NCBI GenBank assembly: GCA_020056965.1
Contig: JAGVGT010000021.1
Coordinates: forward strand, 132,442 to 196,441
DNA from: Deltaproteobacteria bacterium
GTDB taxonomy: Bacteria > Desulfobacterota > Desulfobulbia > Desulfobulbales > JAGXFP01
DNA: 64,000 nucleotides
Reading direction: 5' to 3'
The notes beneath the pieces were generated by a model that was not told the DNA's origin, did no database searches, and saw only the letters and a list, made by a program, of their open reading frames with translations. The first letter of the stretch is position 1. The number at the start of each line of letters is the position of its first letter. The translations under genes were made by a program, and so were the position numbers. Positions 1 to 6,597 of this stretch are shown here, in pieces.

Positions 1-1
1 G

Positions 2-1540
2 GTCGAAGCCAACCAAGCTGCGGTCAAAATGCGGAACAGCGATGCAAAAGGAACCATTATAAATACTATTGGCGGAGCGGCTGTAAACCTGGCTGCTGGT
101 AATCAGGCAGAGGCCAATCAGGCTGCCGTCAAGATGGAAAGCTCCAAGCTTCAAGGTACTGTGGTCAATACCGTTGGCGGCGCTGGTCTCAATCTGGCCG
201 CTGGTAATCAGGCCGAGGCCAACCAAGCCTCCCTCAAAATGAAAAGCTCTGAACTGAAAGGTACTGTTGTTAACACGGTGGCTGGTGCGGGATTGAACCT
301 GGCGGCCGGTAATCGTGCTGAAGCTAACCAGGCTTCCGTTAAAATGGAAAACTCAAAACTCCAAGGCACCGTGGTCAACACTGTCGGTGGCGCCGGTCTT
401 AACCTCGCAGCTGGTAACCGTGTCGAGGCAAACCAGGCTGCGGTGAAGATGGAAAATTCCGAGCTTAAGGGGACCGTGGTCAACACCGTGGCCGGAGCGG
501 GGTTGAACCTTGCGGCAGGGGACCGGGCTATTGCCAATCAAGCCGCTGTGAAGATGGAAAACTCAAAGCTTCAGGGCATCGTGGTTAACACCGTGGGCGG
601 GGCCGGCCTCAACTTGGCCGCAGGAAGCCAGGCTGAAGCCAATCAGGCGGCAGTTTCAATGAAAAATTCTGAACTCAAAGGCAATGTGGTTAACACTGTC
701 GCCGGCGCTGGGCTAAACCTCGCTGCCGGAGACCGGGCTATTGCCAATCAAGCTGCTGTGAAGATGGAAAATTCAAAGCTCCAGGGCAACGTGGTTAACA
801 CCGTGGCCGGAGCCGGCCTCAACCTGGCAGCAGGAAGCCAGACTGAAGCCAATCAGGCGGCGGTTTCAATGAAGAACTCTGAACTCAAAGGCAATGTGGT
901 TAACACTGTAGCTGGCGCCGGGCTAAACCTCGCGGCCGGAGACCGGGCTGAAGCCAATCAAGCAGCGGTAAAACTTGGGAATTCCAACGTTAAAGGAAAC
1001 ATCACCAACACTGTTGCAGGTGCCGGGCTTAATCTTGCAGCGGGAAGTCGTGCTGAGGCTAATCAGGCGGCCGCAAAAATTGAAAACTCGACGGTTCAAG
1101 GCAATATCACCAATACCGTTGGTGGTGCCGCCCTTAACCTGGCCGCCGGCAGCCAGGTCGAAGCAAATCAGGCGGCCGCCAGAATTAAGGGCAGCAATGT
1201 CCAAGGCAACATGACAAATACGGTCGGCGGAGCCGCATTGAACCTGGCGGCCGGCAATCGCGCCACCGCCAATATGGCCGCGACCAAGATTGACAATAGT
1301 ACGGTTAAAGGCAACATCACCAACACCGTTGGCGGGGCGGCCCTGAATGTTGCGGTTGGTGATCGTTCCACTGCCAACATGGGTTCAGCCACCATAGTCA
1401 ACAGTTCTGTAAGAGGGAACGTTAGCAATACCGTAGCAGGGGCAGCCCTCAATGTTGCCGCCGGTAGCCGTACCACAGCCAACATGGGCTCCACCGTGGT
1501 GGAAAATAGCACTGTTGGTGGGAATATATCCACCAGGGTA
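2..1540 (+). repeat. 105-bp coding tandem repeats
   Basis: In-frame tandem repeats with a 105-base period (for example the GGTACT that opens a unit at 155 and again at 260), with a clearer 210-base second-order period. Stretches near 525-595 and 735-805 are almost identical, indicating recent duplication or gene conversion. Divergence increases toward the 3' end of the gene. Confidence 0.85.
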
Positions 1541-1759
1541 AAGGGTGGTGCGATTAATGTGGCCGCCGGTTCCGGTGCAGAGGCAAATTCTGGTGCCGTG
1601 GTGATCAAAAACGGCAGCAGCGTTGGGGGTAACATCTCAGTAACCTCCGGCAAGGGTATAACGGTTAATGATATAGATAGCCCCTTTAGCTTTGGACAGA
1701 ACATCAATGTTCAAGCGGGTAGCGGAACGTCCAACAAAAATTCAGTTATCATGAAGTAG
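2..1759 (+). CDS. Repetitive beta-solenoid/amyloid-like protein, 5'-partial
   Basis: The reading frame is open to the left edge, where the repeat pattern already runs, so the true start and any signal peptide lie outside the window. At least 585 residues remain, built from about 15 tandem 35-residue units of the pattern G(T/N)VxNTVxGAxLNLAAGxxxEANQAAVKMxNS. Units alternate between KLQG and ELKG variants, giving a 70-residue super-repeat; later units diverge (NVAAG, TANMGS). The C-terminus ends in a short non-repeat tail with the signature GSGTSNKNSVIM. The xNxAAGxxxxAN rhythm resembles repeats of the Pseudomonas Fap functional amyloid and of secreted beta-solenoids; this is resemblance only. 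Another repeat protein of the same kind follows 64 bases downstream, suggesting a surface-structure locus. Function unknown. Confidence 0.85.
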   Translation, partial: VEANQAAVKMRNSDAKGTIINTIGGAAVNLAAGNQAEANQAAVKMESSKLQGTVVNTVGGAGLNLAAGNQAEANQASLKMKSSELKGTVVNTVAGAGLNLAAGNRAEANQASVKMENSKLQGTVVNTVGGAGLNLAAGNRVEANQAAVKMENSELKGTVVNTVAGAGLNLAAGDRAIANQAAVKMENSKLQGIVVNTVGGAGLNLAAGSQAEANQAAVSMKNSELKGNVVNTVAGAGLNLAAGDRAIANQAAVKMENSKLQGNVVNTVAGAGLNLAAGSQTEANQAAVSMKNSELKGNVVNTVAGAGLNLAAGDRAEANQAAVKLGNSNVKGNITNTVAGAGLNLAAGSRAEANQAAAKIENSTVQGNITNTVGGAALNLAAGSQVEANQAAARIKGSNVQGNMTNTVGGAALNLAAGNRATANMAATKIDNSTVKGNITNTVGGAALNVAVGDRSTANMGSATIVNSSVRGNVSNTVAGAALNVAAGSRTTANMGSTVVENSTVGGNISTRVKGGAINVAAGSGAEANSGAVVIKNGSSVGGNISVTSGKGITVNDIDSPFSFGQNINVQAGSGTSNKNSVIMK

Positions 1760-1823
1760 GCAACAGGCAGTAAAACATAAAACCCTAGTCAGTAGTCAAT
1801 AAACCAAGAAGGAGGAGAAAAAA

Positions 1824-2759
1824 ATGAAAAAAGTAGTCGTAGCAATCGCAGCAGTAAGCCTGGTGATGGGTTTCTCGTCTTTGTCAATGGCTCAGTCCGA
1901 TATCAAAGGGACCCTGTCCAACAAGGCAACCGTGAAGGAATCCGCCAACGTGGCCATCGGTAAGAACGCCAACGCCAACATGGGCTCCATGGGTGTCAAG
2001 AATTCCAATGTCAAAGGCACCGTGTCCAACAATGCCAACATTGAGAAGTCCGCTAACGTTGCTATTGGCGAGAACGTCACCGCCAACATGGGTTCTGTGA
2101 CCCTGCAGGACGCTAACGTCAAAGGCACCATCAGCAACAAGGCAACCGTGAAGGAATCCGCCAACGTTGCCATCGGCAAAGATACCACCGCTAATATGGC
2201 TTCCGTGACCATGAAGGGTGGTAGCGTCAAGGGCACCGTATCCAACAATGCTAAGATCGAGAAGTCCGCCAACGTGGCCATCGGCGAAGGTACCACCGCC
2301 AACATGGGCTCCATCACCATGGACAACAGCGACGTCAAGGGAACCGTCTCCAACAAGGCAACCGTGAAGGAATCCGCCAACGTTGCCATCGGCAAGGACA
2401 CCACCGCCAATATGGCGTCGGTGACCATGAAGAACAGCAACGTCAAGGGCACCGTCAGCAATAATGCCAAGATCGATAAGTCCGCCAACGTGGCCATCGG
2501 TGAAGGTACCACCGCCAACATGGGTTCGGTGACCATGGATAATGCTAACGTTAAGGGCACGGTTTCCAACAAGGCGACGATCGGTGAGTCCGCCAACGTG
2601 GCTATCGGCAAAAACACCACCGCCAACATGGGTTCCGTGACCATTAAGAACTCCAACGTCAAAGGCACCATCAGCAATAATGCCAAGATCGACAAGTCCG
2701 CCAACGTCGCCATTGGTGAGAATTCCACCGCCAGCATGGGCTCTGTTGCAGTTGAATAA
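1824..2759 (+). CDS. Secreted 36-residue-repeat protein
   Basis: A 311-residue protein preceded by a strong ribosome-binding site (AGGAGG seven bases before ATG). Residues 1-23 form a signal peptide ending SMA-Q. The mature part is almost exactly eight 36-residue repeats, alternating NKATVKESANVAIGK and NNAKIEKSANVAIGE types, each followed by a TANMGSVTMKN-like strand and VKGTxS. The regular N/A/G ladder fits a stacked beta-solenoid or amyloid-like fold. It shares the VKG-TxSN and ANMGS elements with the preceding gene, so the two are probably paralogous components of one extracellular structure. No enzyme motif is present. The family was not recognised; secretion and repeat architecture are certain, function is inference. 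Confidence 0.85.
   Translation: MKKVVVAIAAVSLVMGFSSLSMAQSDIKGTLSNKATVKESANVAIGKNANANMGSMGVKNSNVKGTVSNNANIEKSANVAIGENVTANMGSVTLQDANVKGTISNKATVKESANVAIGKDTTANMASVTMKGGSVKGTVSNNAKIEKSANVAIGEGTTANMGSITMDNSDVKGTVSNKATVKESANVAIGKDTTANMASVTMKNSNVKGTVSNNAKIDKSANVAIGEGTTANMGSVTMDNANVKGTVSNKATIGESANVAIGKNTTANMGSVTIKNSNVKGTISNNAKIDKSANVAIGENSTASMGSVAVE
1890..2755 (+). repeat. 108-bp coding tandem repeats
   Basis: Eight in-frame copies of a 108-base unit (the AACGTCAAAGGCACC-like block recurs at about 2005 and 2113), organised as four 216-base double units because odd and even copies differ consistently. Confidence 0.85.
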
Positions 2760-2775
2760 TTGTATTTAGTTTAAT

Positions 2776-2812
2776 TGGGAATCCCGGGACGATACCAGTC
2801 CCGGGATTCCCA
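2776..2812 (+). terminator. Perfect 15-bp hairpin without U-tract
   Basis: A perfect inverted repeat, 2776-2790 against 2798-2812, with loop GATACCA, sits between the repeat-protein gene and the next small gene. No T-run follows on the plus strand, so it may be an mRNA-stabilising 3' end, a processing site or a partial terminator that lowers expression of the downstream gene relative to the repeat protein. Confidence 0.6.
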
Positions 2813-2858
2813 TATCCTCGATCAGGATCTCATTATTGCTATCGTCACGGAGTATAAA

Positions 2859-3185
2859 ATGAAACGGCTTCTGCTCGCGCTTATCACTTTGTTATTTATT
2901 TTCTCGTCGCAGAATAGCCTCCGGGCCGATGACTTTGATGATGGGATTTCAAAGGCAACCGACGATGCAATTTCCGGTGACGACGAGCTTGGCAAAGCCA
3001 GTAAGAACATCAAATTCATCATCGAAAAGTCTAAATCTCAAGCAAAGGTGGCTGAAAAGGGTTCCGGCGGGTCGGGGGGGAAAAGCACCACCAAGACCGG
3101 CGACAGCAATGAGAACAGTGTGGTAATGGGTGCGGGCAGTAATATTCGTGGCGATATTATCATCATCGACCAAGGTAAAGATTGA
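2859..3185 (+). CDS. Small secreted protein with shared C-terminal NSVVM motif
   Basis: A 108-residue protein; ATG at 2859 follows a CACGGAG ribosome-binding site and opens a signal peptide (MKRLLLALITLLFIFSS, cleavage near SLRA-D). An upstream in-frame start at 2775 is unlikely because it lies in the preceding hairpin and has no signal peptide directly after it. The mature chain is acidic then Gly/Ser-rich and ends TGDSNENSVVMGAGSNIRGD, echoing the end of the first repeat protein (GTSNKNSVIM). That shared signature and the co-orientation suggest a nucleator, cap or accessory of the same surface structure. Function is inferred from context only. Confidence 0.75.
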   Translation: MKRLLLALITLLFIFSSQNSLRADDFDDGISKATDDAISGDDELGKASKNIKFIIEKSKSQAKVAEKGSGGSGGKSTTKTGDSNENSVVMGAGSNIRGDIIIIDQGKD

Positions 3186-3306
3186 TTTCATCCAAATTCC
3201 ATTGCAATAAAAATATCACGTTTTTTCATAGTCATATCTAGAGTGTTAGCCTGCTTGGTGAAGTGCCATTATAATCATGACCAATAACCCTTTGCTGCGA
3301 TGCAAA

Positions 3307-4845
3307 TTACTTGCGGAGGTTAGTGTGATCCCGATTCATAAAGAAATTAACCCAGGAGGAGGTTTCATTTAACGCCCAGTCGCGGGGCGGCAAAAACCCT
3401 TCCTGCATGCTCTTTTCCAGCCCGTCTTTTTTCAGCCGATTGTATACCTCGACATAAAAACATTTCTTCCGACCAGGATAAACCTCACACCAACCATCCC
3501 GGCTCCCGCCACAGGCCCCGTTCAGGATGTTTTTCGCGCAACCGGATTGGGGGCAGCGGAAAGCCAACTCTGGCAGGGTACAGTCGCCGCAATGTTGGCA
3601 GCGATAAAGCAGAAACTTGACGTAGTATTCAAAGAGATCAAGTAACCCGCTACCCGCCCCGCTTGCGAAACGGCGACACAGCCTGGACATCTGGCGATAC
3701 AGCAAGCCCTCTTCTGTGAAGGCCTGGTCGTGAAACCAGCGGGACATCTCATAGGTCAGCGAGGTCGAAAGCTCTGCCCCTGCCGTCCTTTCCTCGCTGT
3801 TCAGCCCCGTGCCATCCTGGGCTTTCTGGTAGCAGTGGAATGACTCCTCGGGCCAGCAGGAAAACTCTGTGATAAACTCCAGCCAATCTGACTTGACCGC
3901 CTCCCGCTCAGCCAGAATATAGTCCAGCTCGGTAAAAGTCAGGCCGGGTCCGCCGACATGGGCCCCGGCATAGCCCAACCCTTGGAGCACCGCGAGCAAG
4001 CGGGCCGCTCGTTGCAGCATCTTCTTCCGCCCTTTATCTGGTTCGGTGAAATCGGTCAAAAATCTGGCGTAGTAATGGTCCGGCAGCACCACTCCGGGGA
4101 TCTTGCCCTGGTTCATTAAGCCGGCCACCCCGGGGGTCGGCACAAAGACATTGCCGAGGACCGGGACATTGAGCTGCTGCTGGCGCATAAAGATCAGCAA
4201 CTCTTGGAACTTGCGGGCATCATAGCCGACCTGGGTAATCACATAGTCGGCGCCGTTGGCGACCTTGCGCTGGAGCTTGAAGTACTGCATCGCCAGCTCC
4301 GCCTCCAGGTGCTTGAAGGGCGACACCGCCACCCCCTTGCAGAACGAGGTGGGTTCCAACCCCTTTACTATCGGATTACGGCGGTCGCCGCCGGGTTGCT
4401 CGCGATTCAAGCGACCGAGCAGGTCCAACAGTTGGACACTGTCGAGATCGAAGACCGGCTTGGCCCCGCCCCGATAGCCGCGTTGCGGATAATCGCCCCC
4501 AACCACCAGAAGATTGCGCAACCCGGCCCGGTCCCAGGCGAAGAGACCGCTTTCGATCTGGTTGCGGTTCTTGTCCTTGCAAGAGAGGTGGATGATCACA
4601 TCCAGCCCCAGTTCGAGAATTTCCAACCCCAGGACCTCGGGGGCTAGGGCGGGATGGCCGCCGGCGTTTTCGGTAATGCTCACCGCCTGCAGCCGCCCAT
4701 CGGCGGCGGCTTCCCTGGCGAAAGCCAGGGCTCGGTCATGGGCCGTGCCACGGCCGGCCCGGCTCGGCACCAGTTCCAGCGTCAGGGTAAACTCAGCCGG
4801 ATCACTAAGGGAGTGCTGGAACCGGGATTTATTCTCGATCCTCAT
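3307..4845 (-). CDS. metF: Methylenetetrahydrofolate reductase with Cys-rich MTHFR_C domain
   Basis: A 512-residue protein. Residues about 15-290 match the MetF TIM barrel (TLELVPSR start, ITENAGGHPAL, the DYVITQVGYD and GNVFVPTPGV strands), which interconverts methylene- and methyl-tetrahydrofolate. Residues about 400-490 form the Cys-rich MTHFR_C domain: CQHCGDC, then CPQSGCAKN, NGACGGS and GWCEV, a metal or Fe-S binding module found in Wood-Ljungdahl-type reductases. In many anaerobes this module is carried on a separate MetV subunit; here it is fused. The gene stands alone on the minus strand between the repeat-protein locus and an interspersed repeat. The 5' end has only a poor ribosome-binding site, so the start is less sure than the identity. 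Confidence 0.88.
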   Translation of the reverse strand: MRIENKSRFQHSLSDPAEFTLTLELVPSRAGRGTAHDRALAFAREAAADGRLQAVSITENAGGHPALAPEVLGLEILELGLDVIIHLSCKDKNRNQIESGLFAWDRAGLRNLLVVGGDYPQRGYRGGAKPVFDLDSVQLLDLLGRLNREQPGGDRRNPIVKGLEPTSFCKGVAVSPFKHLEAELAMQYFKLQRKVANGADYVITQVGYDARKFQELLIFMRQQQLNVPVLGNVFVPTPGVAGLMNQGKIPGVVLPDHYYARFLTDFTEPDKGRKKMLQRAARLLAVLQGLGYAGAHVGGPGLTFTELDYILAEREAVKSDWLEFITEFSCWPEESFHCYQKAQDGTGLNSEERTAGAELSTSLTYEMSRWFHDQAFTEEGLLYRQMSRLCRRFASGAGSGLLDLFEYYVKFLLYRCQHCGDCTLPELAFRCPQSGCAKNILNGACGGSRDGWCEVYPGRKKCFYVEVYNRLKKDGLEKSMQEGFLPPRDWALNETSSWVNFFMNRDHTNLRK

Positions 4846-4891
4846 ACGTGTTTACCGCCGGAGTCAGGGTTAAGCGTAACTACTGGAACCG

Positions 4892-4973
4892 CGTCATTAC
4901 GAGGAGCGTAGCAACGAAGCAATCTGTCTCTTATTGCCATGATATAGATTGCTGCGCTTTACTCGCAATGATG
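4892..4973. repeat. Interspersed palindromic repeat, copy 1
   Basis: CGTCATTACGAGGAGCGTAG begins one arm and GCTTTACTCGCAATGATG ends the other, around a short AT-rich centre. The same palindrome recurs at 12305-12387. Related palindromes built on CGTCATTGCGAG and GAAGCAATC are scattered in many proteobacterial genomes. It lies in the gap (4846-5085) between the metF-like gene and the M48 protease terminator. Confidence 0.75.
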
Positions 4974-5085
4974 GATTCGCTGCTTTTTGACTTGCTGAAT
5001 GACCATCAGTCTTGTGCCATGAATTCATATTTTTCATTAGCTTCAGGCAGCGATGTTCCACAAGGCCACTCTACTACACGCCAAT

Positions 5086-5123
5086 AAGAAGGGCGGTCGC
5101 CAGAATTGAGCGCCGCCCTTCTT
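5086..5123 (-). terminator. Intrinsic terminator for the selA operon
   Basis: An 11-bp inverted repeat (AAGAAGGGCGG at 5086-5096, CCGCCCTTCTT at 5113-5123) lies about 20 bases beyond the M48 protease stop codon. Read on the minus strand, the hairpin is followed by a modest TTATTGG stretch. Confidence 0.65.
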
Positions 5124-5145
5124 GTTTACCATGTTGCCGAAAAAT

Positions 5146-5904
5146 CTACGACTGTTCGATAGCCGCCTGAATATTGGCGATCCGCTTAGCGTTGGCCGGG
5201 TGGCTGCTCAGGAAACCGCCGCCACTGCCGAACTTGTCACGCAGGGTCTCGATGGCTCGCTTCATGGCGTTAGGGTCTTGCCCTTGGGTCTTGAGCAACT
5301 TGACAGCCCAGGCGTCGGCCTCCAGCTCGTCGCTCTGGGAGAACCGGGCGTTGACCGCTACCTGACCTAGTTGGCCCAACTGCGAGGAGGAAAGCTCGCC
5401 CACCGTGCCGCCCAACGAACCGGCGGCCTTGAAGGCGACATCGGTCAGCAGCGCCTCCCGCAGCTGCTTGTAAGAATGCTTGAGCCCGACATGGGCAATC
5501 TCGTGGCCGATCACCGCCAGAACCTGATCGTCTGGCATGGCCTCCAGGAGTCCGGCGTGGACCCGCACCGTGCCGTCGGCCATGGCAAAGGCGTTGACCT
5601 CCTTGGAGAGATAGACCTTGAAGTTGAGCTTGAGGTTACCGTATCCATGCAAACCCCTGGTAATCCTGGCCAGCCTAATCACTTGGGGGCTGTCGGCTGG
5701 GGCGATCCGGCTTTTGCCGTCCAGCTCCTTGGCGGCCAGGGAGGCGGTTCGGCTAACGCTGTTTTCGTCGAGGGTGGTGGCCTGCAGCACCCCGAATCCC
5801 AGGGTTATGGCCTTGCCCAAATCGAATTCCCCGCCGGAGTCGCAGCCGACCAGAAGCATTGGCAGGAGCATGGCCAAGATAGCCTTGTGGGCAGGCACTA
5901 ACAT
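5146..5904 (-). CDS. M48 family lipoprotein metalloprotease
   Basis: A 252-residue zinc peptidase. The N-terminus is a lipoprotein signal with lipobox LLVGC (Cys21). The zinc motif HEIAH spans residues 134-138, with the third ligand in the SDELEADAWA segment near residue 193, as in M48 (LoiP/YggG/BepA-type) proteases that clear misfolded outer-membrane proteins in the periplasm. The length matches the single-domain periplasmic class; there are no TPRs. It is last in a tight operon (six bases after the LOG gene stop) and is followed by a terminator. The start ATG at 5904 is supported by the immediate signal peptide. Confidence 0.9.
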   Translation of the reverse strand: MLVPAHKAILAMLLPMLLVGCDSGGEFDLGKAITLGFGVLQATTLDENSVSRTASLAAKELDGKSRIAPADSPQVIRLARITRGLHGYGNLKLNFKVYLSKEVNAFAMADGTVRVHAGLLEAMPDDQVLAVIGHEIAHVGLKHSYKQLREALLTDVAFKAAGSLGGTVGELSSSQLGQLGQVAVNARFSQSDELEADAWAVKLLKTQGQDPNAMKRAIETLRDKFGSGGGFLSSHPANAKRIANIQAAIEQS

Positions 5905-5910
5905 TTAAAC

Positions 5911-6597
5911 TCAGAGAATCACGGTCTTGCGAATATAACTGACGATCTCGTCGGGGTTATCGAGAACCGTGAAGAGGAAGAGGTCTTCCTCTCTGATGTT
6001 CCCCTCGGGAACCAACCGCTCCTTGAACCACCCGACCAGTGGACCCCAGAAGTCGTTGCAGACCAGGATCACCGGGAAGGGTTTAATCCGGTGGGTCTGC
6101 ATCAGGGTAAGGGCTTCGAACATCTCGTCCAGGGTGCCGAAGCCGCCGGGCAGACAGATGAAGGCCATGGCGTACTTTATGAACATCACCTTGCGGACGA
6201 AGAAGTACTTGAAGTCCAGCGGCAGGTTGGTGAACTTGTTGGGCTCCTGTTCGAAGGGCAGGGTAATGTTGAGGCCGATGGAGATGCCGCCGGCCTCGAA
6301 CGCTCCCTTGTTGGCCGCTTCCATAATCCCGGGTCCGCCACCGGTGAGGATGGGATAACCGGCCAGGGCCAGCTTACGGGAGATCTCTACGGTCAGGTCG
6401 TAGCAGGGGTCCTGGGGGGTGGTCCGGGCCGAGCCAAAGAAGGAGACCGCCGGATGCGGCAGGGCCGAGAGGGTATCGAATCCGTCGACGAATTCGGACA
6501 TGATCCGGAACAGTCGCCAGGAATCGCCGACATTGAAGTGGTCCAGACCGTATTGATGGCTTTCGTCATTCAGCCGGGGGATCGGAAATTTAGGCAT
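5911..6597 (-). CDS. LOG family (TIGR00730) Rossmann-fold protein
   Basis: A 228-residue protein with the hallmark motifs GGGPGIMEAANKGA and PGGFGTLDEMFE, the second being the PGGxGT motif of LOG/YgdH-type nucleotide 5'-monophosphate phosphoribohydrolases. Start chosen at ATG 6597, which overlaps the upstream stop codon as TGATG; a longer frame to 6798 would run back through the neighbour's coding sequence and adds no conserved residues. Members hydrolyse (cytokinin) nucleoside monophosphates to base and ribose 5-phosphate; the substrate here cannot be told from sequence. Translationally coupled within the selA operon. Confidence 0.88.
   Translation of the reverse strand: MPKFPIPRLNDESHQYGLDHFNVGDSWRLFRIMSEFVDGFDTLSALPHPAVSFFGSARTTPQDPCYDLTVEISRKLALAGYPILTGGGPGIMEAANKGAFEAGGISIGLNITLPFEQEPNKFTNLPLDFKYFFVRKVMFIKYAMAFICLPGGFGTLDEMFEALTLMQTHRIKPFPVILVCNDFWGPLVGWFKERLVPEGNIREEDLFLFTVLDNPDEIVSYIRKTVIL

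Noticed and set aside
2..1540. Possible CRISPR array because of regular repeats
   Set aside because: Period of 105 bases, in frame and coding throughout, with gradual divergence and no spacer/repeat distinction.
1892..2737. A 281-codon minus-strand frame with a repeating MVTEPMLAVV pattern
   Set aside because: It is the antisense image of the 108-base repeats; no signal peptide or ribosome-binding site of its own.
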